Shown here: positions 44,391-55,611 of the stretch, piece after piece | Layout: the number at the start of each line of letters is the position of its first letter | How positions within the stretch are numbered: position 1 is the stretch's first letter | NCBI GenBank assembly: GCA_030704615.1 | Contig: CM060734.1 | Span: forward strand, 17,362,001 to 17,426,000 | Source: Takakia lepidozioides | Taxonomy: Eukaryota > Streptophyta > Takakiopsida > Takakiales > Takakiaceae | Reading direction: 5' to 3' | Length of the DNA stretch: 64,000 nt | The notes under the pieces: model-generated | Told to the model about the DNA's origin: nothing | The model's database searches: none | The model's input: only the letters and a program-made list of their open reading frames with translations | Position numbers and translations under genes: made by a program

Positions 44391-46680
44391 ATGACATGGA
44401 CAAACAAGTAATGTATACCATGTATGACACATCATTGATTCAAGTTGTAAGCAAGATATGCATCATCTGACCTTAACTCATGAGCACACTAATACTCGTC
44501 TTGAGCTACAATCTAGGCCCCAACTTCAAACTTCACAGACCCTCTATATACATTTAGAACACCTCCAAACCCTCCTCTGCCATCTCTCCTAGAGGTCTTA
44601 AAAACTACCCTAAACCCTCGCATAAATGCTTTAGATCTCTTACCACAGTTCCATTCAGAGCCCACACGAATCTCCGCCTTCCACAGCATATCCATCAAAT
44701 ACGTCAGATATCTCCCACTCCCATTCTCTACCTCATCTAGATGAACAATCTCCAACACCACCTTTGTTATTGGTGGGTATGTGTCTATAGTAGTCAATAA
44801 CTAGTTGGGCGTTATGTTCTAGGTTGCAAACTTCGTGTCATCCAACAGATTTTGCCATATTGAGGGGGCTTTGTTTGAGTAGTCTTTCCATTTATAGTGG
44901 TATGAAACGATGGTGCATGGGGCCGTATCCCATCGACATGTGTATTTCATACGATGTCTTGGTTATTCTCCAACTCCTAGACTCCTGTTACATGGGTTTC
45001 TCTGGAGGAGGTGGAGTTGTAGATGTCCGGAGAGCAGAAAAAAAGATATTCCAAATATTCTGTAAGGGTAAAACTGGTGACGGGGAACGCTCTTATATTT
45101 TGCAAATAGTTGATGATACGTAGAAAGTTGGGAAGAAGGAAGGAAGCAAACGGATGAATGACCGATCAGTGATAAGAGCATGGTAAAGGTGGACATGGAT
45201 GAAAGAGCACGAGCACGAACAAATAGTGAGAAGGATGAATATCGCGACAGAAGGGATGGACAGAATATGAACAGTCAGCGCTGGAAGGGTTCCTTTATCA
45301 GGGCCGAACTCTGTTTTGTTGCCAAAGTGCCATGGATGGACGACGGAAGAGCAGGATGGATGACGATGGGATGGCAGCGTGCAGACCATGGATTTGGGGT
45401 TGATCAACGGCTGATAAACCGCCGCCTTAGGACACTAAGGCACATGACTAAGCAGACGCTTTGTAATTACGTTTTTGGCCTTTGAAATCTTATCAAGACT
45501 TGATTCGGGCCACATGTCCATATATTAAATACTTAGACAGCAGGCACATCCAAGGAAGGTTTAGGTGTTTAGTGATATAATAATGTTGGAGCGGTGATTA
45601 GAAAAGATCGGCTCCAGAAGATGAGCTAATCTACCAGCTTTTGAGGGTACAAGGCTGGGTAGCAGAAACAAGAGCCAAATAGTTCTTAGATTACGAAAAA
45701 GATAGGGATGAGAGAGACGACATCAGGGAAACGAGGATTAGGAGAAAGCGCCAGTGTCAACTGGATTATCTTGAGTGGACCTAGAGAAGAGATTAGTACA
45801 ATAATGTAGAAGAGGCAGCAGTACAGTAGCATGAGTAAGATTGATGCTTGGCGGCCCATCAAGTGCGCCATGTGATATACAGGAAGTCGGCAGTATTAGA
45901 AACCAGATATGTACCATTGAAGGATCCGATCATGAAAGGAGATTGGGAGACATTCGAACTGATCACTATCGTAGGCCATCGTGCAATTTGTCCTCAAGTA
46001 TCCCAATTTGTTGCATTCTGCTATGATCTCTTGAGATTCAGGTGTTGAATGCCGCAGCGAACGTTTATACAGCTGTACAGCCACCCAACCCGGGTTCGAA
46101 CAATGGTGTGGTTGACATACCTCGGTCCTCCACAAGCACCTCGGCGCCGTAGAGACGACCCTATACCGAGGATTACAATGCCTATCAATTTGTTCGATGA
46201 GGTCTGTATAGCGAGCAAAGAAACCTGGAAACAACAGCTTGTTCAACGGCTAAGATGTAACATGGAAAAGTCATGACTCTACCTGTCCAGCTGTATTCTT
46301 GTTATGTCATTGATCACTTGACCATGAGGTATCAGCCCACCTTACCTCCATGTCGGTAATATGGAGCACTAAATCCCTAATATGGTATGATTTTATCTAT
46401 TAGGAAATTTGCTTCTGTAACCAGAAAATTGGCTAACTGGGTGAAATTATGTGCAGTATTGTGCTGCCATTGGCTGAAGTACACTGATAATTCCTATACT
46501 CATGCATGTCCTGACTTGTGAAGGCGATGTTGGCATGTTACAAGCTGTTTGCTGCCCTTGGTTGAGGAACACTCATAATCCCTATACCATTGTTCATTCT
46601 TGGTATGGGAGGAGAGATTGGAGGCATTTTATCCTTATGGTATTTCAAGACCAAGGATAAAAATACAATGTAGAGGAAGA
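44391..46680. other. Gene-free region
   Basis: About 2.3 kb with only short ORFs (up to about 115 codons) that show no family, domain or compositional support. A GGGTTCGAAC block near 46090 resembles a pol III B-box but lacks a convincing partner. Confidence 0.4.
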
Positions 46681-46805
46681 GGTTTACGTGAAGGGGTCTG
46701 GTATGCGCTCCCTTACGGGCTGAGTGCATACCACACTCACTCCGTAAAGGACTACCATACCAGGGGTTGGATGGCGGGAGCCCTCTCTCTCCCTCTCTCT
46801 CCCTC
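46681..46805 (+). repeat. Isolated copy of the conserved hairpin segment of module Y
   Basis: It matches the Y segment around GGTATGCACTCCCTTACGG and CACTCACTCCGTAA, followed by the same CCCTCTCTCTCCCTCTC tract, with several substitutions. It is more than 27 kb from the Y block, so this segment is spread independently or marks a diverged element. Confidence 0.65.
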
Positions 46806-46889
46806 TCACCAGATACATGTTTGGGATTTTAACATTTTTTCCAGTACTATACCTAGTGTGGAATTTTTATAATCCCTAATGGATCTAGT

Positions 46890-47130
46890 AGGGTTTCATC
46901 CATAATGGATGGAAACCTTAAGAATTTTTTTTGGATGGATGACTAATGGACAGCCGAGTATTTTTCGTATAACTACGTAAAACCTGATGACTGGCTCAAT
47001 TATTCATCCATGACGGATGTCATCCATACCGGATGATATTTTGGAAACCGACGGAAGTCATCCTTTATGGATGAAAAACTACAAAATGACCTATCAGCTG
47101 AGCCGATTTTCCATCCAGACCGGATGAAAA
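46890..47130. repeat. Array of CATCC...GGATG inverted motifs
   Basis: Examples: TTTCATCCATAATGGATGGA, ATTCATCCATGACGGATG, CATCCATACCGGATG, CATCCTTTATGGATGAA and CCATCCAGACCGGATGAA, within 240 bp. Similar motifs (TTCATCC, GGATGAAA) occur in module Y. The last two lie inside the Z repeat. Confidence 0.55.
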
Positions 47131-48053
47131 ATCGCGGGGAAACGATTTTGGTTCACCTCTCTAAACCTAAACAGCCCGACACCTGGGTTTGTGATTTTCC
47201 TGGAGCTGCGCAATGGCGGCTTGAATCGCTGCACAATCCCGCGTTGTTGATCTCCTTGGGAGGCGTAGGTGCAGCTGAATGAGGAGTTCCCTTGTTGGTG
47301 TCTTCACTCCACATGCTGGCAGCCGAGCCGCTGCTATGCTTTCCGGAGATATCTTTCATTGTGCACTTATGCTGCAGCGGCGCCATAACTGATCTGTGGA
47401 GGCTTGTTTTCTCTCCCCTACAACAAAGCTACTGTGTTTTGCTTTGTTATATGCCAGATCTTGGATGTTATACTGCAAAAATCCACTAGTTCCACTAACT
47501 TTGAAAGTTTTTGGCTGTTTATGTTTATGCTTGTCCAATTGCTCTCTTTTGCTTTGTAGCTCACCTCTGACATGGATAGCAACTGTGAAGTCTTGCGACT
47601 CACCTCGCGCATCCTCACCAACGCACAAAACATGTTTTGTGTTTATTTTTGGGACGGGCGCAGGTGAGGGACTTCACTTGATGTGACTTACAGAGCTTGC
47701 AGGTGATCTGGACTGAGCAGAATGGATGAGTGGGCTGCGATCTACTGTCGCTGCACACCGCCGCTTCAGAAATAGCTTCAATGGGGGATACGCTTTAAAC
47801 TTTGACCTCATCTTTTGGTTATGGTTTCGCTTATGAAGAAGGTCTTATGCAATGATTCCTAGATTACAAACATTCTAGTGAATGCCCCGTGGTTTCAGTG
47901 ATAAAGATATCTGGTTACAAGATTGATCATGGTAGAATTTTTTGACAAAGCCCGGTACACCATTTTCAGGCCTTTATGAAAAGTGTTGTGGCTTTATGGA
48001 GGAACAAGCAGCAAACTGGTTTGCCTTGTTAACAACAGAGATACATGTACTTC
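47066..48053 (+). repeat. Z repeat, left copy
   Basis: About 988 bp, matched in reverse complement at 60318-61306 with scattered substitutions. It starts TTATGGATGAAAAACTAC and ends GAGATACATGTACT. It contains GCAGCGGCGC (about 47373) and a GGGACGGGC-CAGGTGAGGG block (about 47652) shared with module X. On its right it runs directly into the gag-like ORF. Confidence 0.85.
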
Positions 48054-50879
48054 TTGGAGAATTACAACACCAGCACTCGGAGCACAAATGTCCGCGACAC
48101 TCACATTCTACTGACGGAGAAGTACTTGGCGGAAGTGTTTCACCTTCCCAGTCTAGATGTACCGGCGCACAGCGGCAAACCTCCACGGTTTGTACTTGCA
48201 GATTTGTTTGAGAATCTCAACCAAGCATATCAGGGCTACACATGCAGTCACGACAAAAGCCTCGGCTTTAGGAAGATAGCCCCGGTACTTAGCACGTTGC
48301 TTTGCCTTAGGAAAAACCACATCTACTGCACAAAGGAGCTAATCGATCAAGTGTTGATTTGCCTCAATGGGCAAATCGTGAATTGGGCAAGCTTCTTATT
48401 GAAGAAGTTAACCCAAGAATTGACCCGGTTGACAAAGAAAAAGAAGGAAGCGACTGTTAACATGGCCACTCCCTTGTTACTCCAAATGATTTGACACACT
48501 GTACATCTGACACTTGAAGAGCAAACGACGTTGGGGATTATGCAGCGGGTAGATACGATGGAGGAAGAAGGAAGTGACTCGGCAGCAGGTCAAGAAGGAG
48601 AAGAGGGCGGACTTGCAAAGAAAGCCCGGATCAACGAAGCAACCACAAGTGCAGCAGCAGAGGACATCATCAACTCAACGGCTGATTCCCCAATGCAGAG
48701 AGAAGGGGAGAATCAATAGCCAAAAGGAGGGAACCAACCACAGACCAACGAAGCAACGCCCATGGAAATTAGCCATGGCAACACCGAAGCCCAGCAAGCA
48801 GCACACACAGAGGCCACACAACCAGGAACAGAGGAGGGAGACATAGTGGCGCAGCAACAGCAGATGGTGCAAGAGGCACCCAGTCAGCAGCAATAGCAAG
48901 TGGTGCAAGAGGCACCGAATCAGCAGCAGCAAGACAGTAATTCCAATTTGGAATTACTACTAGCACAACAAGTTCTGGATACAACAGCATGGGACACAGG
49001 GTTGGAAGAAACGCCATAGAATGTCATTCTGCAGGCAATACATGCATTGGGTCAAGTGACGGCTTGTATGGATAGGGCCAAAGATTACATTAGCCTGGAG
49101 AACCTGAGCATGATCTTAGACCACATCAAAGAGAAACACCAGAGGGAATTGGCAACAACAAGAACAGTATGTAACCACGAGGTTACAATCGCAACGTTAG
49201 AAGATCAAAAGATGACCTTGCTTCGCCAATACAACACTTTGACCCAACGCAGAGATGAGTGGGAGCAGAAGTGGCAAAGATAGCGAGACGAAACACGCCA
49301 TGTCCAAGCCGACCTCGATGCAGAGCGAGAGCGATCTCGGAAAACAGAGACAGAGGTGGAAACACTCACAGGACAAGTGCATACGCTTAAGCAGCAGGGG
49401 GAGACACTCAAGGGACAGCTAAAGACTGCCAGAGATTAGGGAACCAAGTGGCTCACAAGCAAAACTACACTGCTGAGGGAAAGGGAGAATGCTGAAAGTA
49501 AGCTGTTCACAGCCACCACAGAAAGAGACATTGCCATGGGCAATGAACAAGAATGGAAACAGCAGCTGGAGAAGCTGACACTGCAAGTAGGGCTGGATGC
49601 AGCAGACGCAGCCTTGGCCAGAGCCTGGTTGAATGAAGGGAGTGAACTGGAGATGAAGAAACTCAACAGGGCAATGGTGAGGCAGATGAAATGTCAATTG
49701 GCGAAGTTGGTGACAGACATTCATGAGGAATTCCTGCCACCAATTCCAGAACAAGGGGAGCTCATGGACGAAGATGATCAAGAGGAGCAAGACCATGAAC
49801 GAGAAGCACCGATACAATCAACAACAACAACACCAACACAAACACCACCACCAAGTCAACAAACACTAGTGCAGGCCACAGCAGGGCTATCTACTCAAGA
49901 GGTAAACCCCGTAACACTACCAAGTGTACTGGTAGCATCAACTTCGGTAGCAGTGGATGATTTCCAAATCATGCCATGCAAGCAGGATGAGGAGTGGCTA
50001 AAGTATTCGGAGGAATACTTTAAAATGATGGTAGTCCCAGTCCACCAAATCCCAGAAATACTGGAGAAGGTCTTCAAAACCTTAAACCCCTGCAGATCAT
50101 TGGGTCAATTGCATCTGCTCAATCAAACTCTTATCCCTCTGAGATACAGGATGAGGCCACTGGCTAAGGAGGAGACATGGTCAGGGGCAGAATTGGTTGA
50201 ATTCTGGCGCCAGGCTCCCCTGGAATACAAGGAGCTGGTAGCTTACATGTGGGCAGTGGGGCAATTGAAGATTAAACCTACCCCGGCAGTAGACATTGTA
50301 ATGGGCTGCCCAAGTTTCTATATTGGCAGTTACTTGTACCGGATGTTCGTGACAATGAGGGGAAGCTGGTAGCGCTATGAGAGTATTGAAAAAGATACTC
50401 ATTGGGAATTACCCAAATTCTAGCCACCAGAGAGAGTAGCAGGCACTTCAGCATATATAAACAGACCACTCTATGCTGAAACATGGCGCCAGGCGAAGGA
50501 CCACTTTTCACCATTGGTCTTGGACAGAGACCACCCTTTCAGAGAAACAGGGATCCAAGCTTTTAACTGGTTAATGGGCAGCAAGGTGACTAAACACATT
50601 ATACCCTAGACCAAGGAGGAGCTGCAAACCTACCGAGAAACCTTGACCACCAAAATCGACATGGTACGTGGGGAAGGAATAGCAAAACACCCTGATGACG
50701 AAAGCTGGCCTACTCACGAACCAGAGGAGCAACCAGACAGTGACAACAGGAACAAGAAGCTGCCACCATGACAATCCTGGGACACACTTCCTACCCCGCA
50801 GACGGGCATGCCACCACCTTACATCCCCAAGAGACAGCAAAATTGTGCGGACACAATTTCAAAAGGGGGGGGGGGATAA
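48045..50879 (+). pseudogene. Gag-like ORF of an LTR retrotransposon, ten in-frame stops
   Basis: One reading frame holds for about 940 codons. It starts in NYNTSTRSTNVRDTHILLTE and LTEKYLAEVFHLPSLD, then a Gln/Glu-rich linker, coiled coils (about 49047-49640), an acidic and Thr/Pro/Gln-rich segment (49740-49960), and a C-terminal domain (EEWLKYSEEYFKMMVVPVHQ, EFWRQAPLEYKELVAYMWAV). It ends in Gly codons and TAA at 50877 within the purine tract. Premature stops are TAG at 48717, 48894, 49017, 49281, 49437, 50370, 50421 and 50607, and TGA at 48492 and 50769; none is TAA and there is no frameshift. No protease, RT or integrase is present. The gag assignment rests on position before the tract and LTR, not on a recognised domain. 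The 5' part is cut by Z. Confidence 0.6.
50861..50875 (+). other. Polypurine tract
   Basis: AAAAGGGGGGGGGGG ends five bases before the LTR, the normal place of the plus-strand priming site of an LTR retrotransposon. Confidence 0.75.
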
Positions 50880-50880
50880 A

Positions 50881-51733
50881 TGATAACGGCTATGCTACGA
50901 GGGCCAGACAGCGAGGGGCACAACAGGACATACCGGGTAGTGATGGATGTACACTACCTGGTCACGGGCAGAAAAGGCTAAGTACGCGGTACTTAGCAAA
51001 TGGAACAAGGGTACATTACCACGGGAGCAATAGTGGGTAGTGTAGTGACGTGGGCCGTGAACCACGATATCGCACGGCCACGTTAGCATCGGCTTTAACC
51101 AATAGAGGGAGTAGTGGACCGTTTACCACTATGGCTCACGACCACTGCAACGAGCCACTTTTTTAGCAAACCTTTTAGGTTGCGTAGGCAGTTAGGCAAA
51201 CGGTCATTAACGACCGCAGGCTGTAACGGCTCTTTTGAGCATAGTATAAAAAGGCTACACGCAACTTAGAAGATGAGCAATATGAGTATGAGTATCAGTG
51301 ATCAGTGTGTATTCAGTGTGTACTTCTGTGATGATGTGACGAACTCTGAAGAAAAGCCATGCTATTCGAAGTAGCTCTGTGTAGAGTGAATGTGAGATGG
51401 AGAGAATGTGCATTATGAGAGAACGTGAGATGGTGAGAATGTGTATCATCTCAGGATAGTTCTTGTTTGCCTTAACTACCATTTGCTTAACGACTTCAGT
51501 CTTTTCGACTAAGATCTTTTATGCCAAAGAGACTGTAAGTTGAGCTTAATCAATAGGATTAAGCAGCATGCAGGGAGATAAATTCATACGATGTTCATGG
51601 TTTAGCTATCCTTAAAACGATTACTTCGTAATCGTTTCTGAAAGCATACCGTCGGACAACCTTATCTCGGTTGATGACAGCGACGTCCCAAGTTTCACAG
51701 GCCAAATTGCGGGGGGAGGGGGCTTCATTATCA
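50881..51733 (+). repeat. 3' LTR of the gag-only retrotransposon
   Basis: It begins TGATAACGGC right after the polypurine tract and probably ends TTATCA at 51733, giving TG...CA ends with 6-bp inverted termini (TGATAA/TTATCA). A TATA box (TATAAAAAG) lies near 51245, and a GTGAGATGG-GAGAATGTG motif is repeated near 51390 and 51427. I found no 5' LTR in the window, consistent with truncation by Z. The right end is less certain than the left. Confidence 0.65.
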
Positions 51734-51881
51734 GCGAAGGACGAACTGTTCCCTTGAGGCATCGTGCCATATCGTTTGGGCAGAACTAGAACTTGTGATC
51801 TTTTGACTCCCCACTATGATAAGGTCGGAACAACCCTGTGAATGTTGGAGCTGGAGTCCCCCTGGAGCCTTTGCATATTTT

Positions 51882-54737
51882 TTATTTGCATTTCTTGAAA
51901 GAGGGGGTCCAAATTGCCATGCAAGCCACTCTAGATCTTGGTGGGGTGCGTTCTATATGCCACTCACTATCAATGCAATCAGATTCATGCACCATGGCCA
52001 CCACCTCCTCCAATGGGATTCCTGCTGCTATGTTTGCATGATCTGCACCTGCTCCACTGGAGGAGGACCCACCTGGGAAGGGGCGGGCACACGACTTAGT
52101 CTGCACTGGAGACACCTTTGGTACAGAAAAATTGACCCTGTCCGGCCGATGGGAATCTCCATCCGACCCTGGAGGAGTGTTCAAATTTCCTTTTGCATGA
52201 TCCAAATATTTCCTCGCCTTCCAAATGGGGGACCCTGGATTGCAAATGGGAGCCTTCAGTGCACCTATTCAGAGCTCTGGCCATCTTCGATGGGTCTCCG
52301 GACCTACTGGCAGCCCTTAGCATCAACAAAGTCGTATCAGGGCCCTTGCCTCCGCCCCGTCCCATCAGAAAATTGCGGTACCTGGTTTGTTGTGTAAGTG
52401 CCCGCACCATGTCATCAGCAGTGGCCACATACAAGTCACGTCCTGCTTTGGTAGACTGCTACATCCAGGCGTTGTGAATAGTCTCCGCCAAATTACAGGA
52501 TGGCATGTCGGCCAAGTCCTCCAAGGACATGTCCTGCAGGAGGCATTGCATGGAAATGTGAGGAACGAAAGGAAATGGAAGAGGTTTTGCAAGTGACAAT
52601 CCAACAACCCCAAACGAACAGGCACGATGCAAAGTTAAATTTGTGTTTCTGGGATTGAAGAGGCTTACCGTCGTCATGAAAGCTCCCCATTGTCTGTACC
52701 TGAAGTGCCAGAAAACCAACCAGTCCTCCAACTCCTTCAGGTGGATACCAGATGGCAAATTGTACCAGATGTCATCCTGAATACTACTCTGGTGGACATG
52801 TATGCCAAATGTGGAGAACCACCAGCCCGGATTGCTTGGTAAGTGCTCTCAGCTTCTCCCATTGAGGTGGCATTTTTGTACTTGAGGCAGAGCCTTCTGT
52901 GCTCCAACTGAAGATTAGGGCGAATGCAGCGCTTTGTATGACGTGCCAGAGATTGACTCCAATGGAAGAGGCATGTGCGCTCCCTATTTTCCATTGGGAC
53001 CTTAGGATCCCCCGAACCAAACACGCGCCGCACTACATTGAAATTTGCCTGTGCACTATCAGCCATGAAGCCCGCAAAATTTGTGTTCTGTATTCCATTG
53101 CGCTGCATGACGGTCAAGAGCGAATTCCATATGAGCATCTGGGATTCAGTGTCCTCCGACTGCATATCACAAATTGCTATGGAGAGCACACGCTGGTACA
53201 CTGGATCGTACACATGGCACGCCATGGTTGTCCACCCCTTCACCCGTTTGCAGTGATCAAACATTAACCAACATTTAGCCAAATCTCCTCCAGGTTGCAT
53301 TTGGCGGACTATGCTCACACCACTGCCTTCACCCACTGTGGACATCTTGAACAAATACACCTTGGACGAGCCCTGGCTAGGGAAGATATTGTTTTGAATG
53401 AATTCATAACGACTACTCCGTTTGAGGTCCATAATGTTGTCCATGAATCCAGCAGTGCCTGTGCCCATTCTGAGTGCATTCACCTGGTTTCGAATATTGG
53501 GAGAGCTCAACACGGAGAAATGGTCCATCACTGCATCAAGCGAATCTGCATCCAGCATTGGTTGTGTCGCATCCCCTTCACCCAGTATGTGTTTTTCCAA
53601 GAATGTCTTGCTGGCTGCAAGCGCTATAGCAGAAGGTGTTGCACAAGGGGCATTGTGGAACTCCTGCTTCAGCAGATTTCTAGCGATATCCACGCTATCC
53701 CTGCAACTTCCTTTGGACACAGGATGCTCGTGTGTACCCATATGAATGCAGGCACAAGTCATTGTCTTGCATCGGTGTGCCATCTGGTACATACGAGCGT
53801 GGCACATAGAAACACAGGACGGGGAAAGTTTGCAGAACCTGCACACAAAAATATTGGTCTTGGGAGGGGCAAGCCCTGGGGTGAAAGGATTCAGGGGCAC
53901 ACCTTCCCACTCACTTTCGTTTGGTTTAGCGTTGTTTCTCAGCTGAGGGCAAGAAATATTCACGCACTTGCAATGCCCAACGCAAACCGACCTTCGAAAT
54001 TTCAATCCAATGTCGTTGTGGATGTTCGACGTTTTTGTCCTGCACCAAGAGTGTCCGTCATGTTTCTTGTCCATGCCCTGCAGAAGCCCAGCTAGTCCAC
54101 TGGAAGATGTGGGATGGTTGAGCTCAAACAAGATGTCCCCATCAAACTCTGCTGGCACGTATTGAACCCGCTGCACACGAAGGGACTCCCAATCAACAAA
54201 ACGCAGCTCGCTCTTGCACCCAGGCACCCCTGCGAGGGCTTTCAATTTTGGAATGACACTCGTTATCTCCTGCAATTCGTCATCATCCAAGAATGGAGTC
54301 TGCGCTGGCAGAGGAATCTCAGAAACATCCTCCGAGGACGAGTCTGAAAGAGTCACGAATGTAGTGGATGTTCTCACCTCTTGTTTCACATGAACTGTGT
54401 CATTCTGCTGCACGACCGATGCTGCAGTGCCAGGGGTAATTACTGATCCTGCTGATTGTCTTCTCTCTTTTCCAAGGACCCGGTATGTGCCTAGAAGGAC
54501 TCTCCACTTCCTTCCACACTCGCCAACCAATGGTTTTTCCAAGTGCCCAGAATCCAAATTCCCTTCCTCGTCATACACCTCTTTTTGAACAAGCAGAGAA
54601 CCCAATTCCAGCGGGAACACTGTAACCAGCTCATCCTCATGAACAACTGCAAACCCATCGTCGTCTGCAGTGGCAATCAGTGGAAGACTACCTGCATTGG
54701 AATGAAATCGAGCGAGTCTATCTCGCTCCCTGGACAT
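51882..54737 (-). pseudogene. MULE-like transposase, copy 2
   Basis: The main ORF 52737-54737 (666 codons) is continuous through the whole core. It has KKHDGHSWCRTKTSNIHND with spaced Cys (FLYWCH/GCM-like zinc finger, about residues 223-265) and a Cys/His-rich segment (FVCRFCKLSPSC through CACIHMGTHEH). The catalytic region has TTMACHVYDPVYQRV, GFMADSAQANFNVV and RTCLFHWSQSL. A frame change near 52770 leads to KELEDWLVFWHFRYRQWG, then a GT-AG type intron, an exon ADMPSCNLAETIHNAW, and TADDMVRALTQQTRYRNF. A second frame change near 52215 precedes LDHAKGNLNTPPGSD and the C-terminus at 51882. It is divergent from the ParB-like gene at 55612, the same order as on the left side of the window. Family assignment (Mutator-like) rests on motifs, not a search. 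Confidence 0.75.
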
Positions 54738-55611
54738 GTTTTCCTACACTGACCGAAAGTTGCGATTCACAACGGAATCCCCGAACTGATAGCCCGTAAT
54801 TCTGGAAAGGGGATCCACCACAAACAAACTGAGGTCAATAAGGGTAGCACTGACCCAAAGACTGCGGGCGATGCATGCAAAGGATGTAGGAATGACATGC
54901 ACCGAACTTCGTAGACAGCCACACTGAGAGACACCAACCATAAAAACTATTTTCAAAGACAAGAAGCCACAAGAAGACGTGCTGTATTTGGATGAAAAAC
55001 AAACCCTGAACATGACATGAAACCATCCATTATGGAAAGACGGCACCAACCCTGGAGAGCAGTAAACAGGAAGACCCCAAATCTAATGAGGTTGTGTTGT
55101 GCCAGAAGAGCACAGCACAAACACTGACACTCCGAGAGACACCTCGCACGAATGTGTGCAACACATGACCATTGCCGACACAACCCTTTATACCGAATGA
55201 CCCCATTGCGACGGTGACGGCGAAATGCAAACCGCAGGGTAGGCAGTACAACACACGTGGATGCATATGTGAAGCATAACAATTATTGCAAATCTGCAAA
55301 CACTGCTCGAAATTGAACTAGCATTAGATTTCTACGGCACTTCCGAATTTGAAAGAATGCAAGAAGGCTGCCATGTATTGGCAGGCGGCGAAGTACATCT
55401 GACATATATCTTAAGTACATGCAACGGATGTACTTTTTTTCTACCACTTTATTTCTTGGATAATACAAAGACGCCAAAATGGATGAATTCCATTCGCACA
55501 CAATGATAACACCCGCATCCAAATACGGTTAACAATGTCCAATTTTTATTTTGGTTACATGCCATAGCAACCCTTGTTGCAAACATCAAACTGGAGAGCT
55601 CTAGAGGCAGC
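54738..55611. other. Divergent intergenic region between MULE-like copy 2 and ParB-like copy B
   Basis: This 874-bp spacer should contain both promoters. A TTTATA box lies near 55189. No coding sequence is supported. The region is AT-poor compared with flanking repeats and shows no obvious similarity to 1328-2047. Confidence 0.4.

Noticed and set aside
44824-45485. Small genes in the 44.8-45.5 kb region
   Set aside because: Two ORFs of about 100 codons lack any motif, splice context or paralog in the window.
46030-46110. tRNA gene at the GGGTTCGAAC block
   Set aside because: Only a B-box-like stretch is present; I could not fold acceptor, D and anticodon arms.
48045-50879. Reassigned genetic code (TAG read as Gln)
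   Set aside because: The intact helicase and the 666-codon transposase ORF contain no in-frame TAG, and most other loci here are decayed. Methylation-type C-to-T change explains the TAG and TGA stops better.
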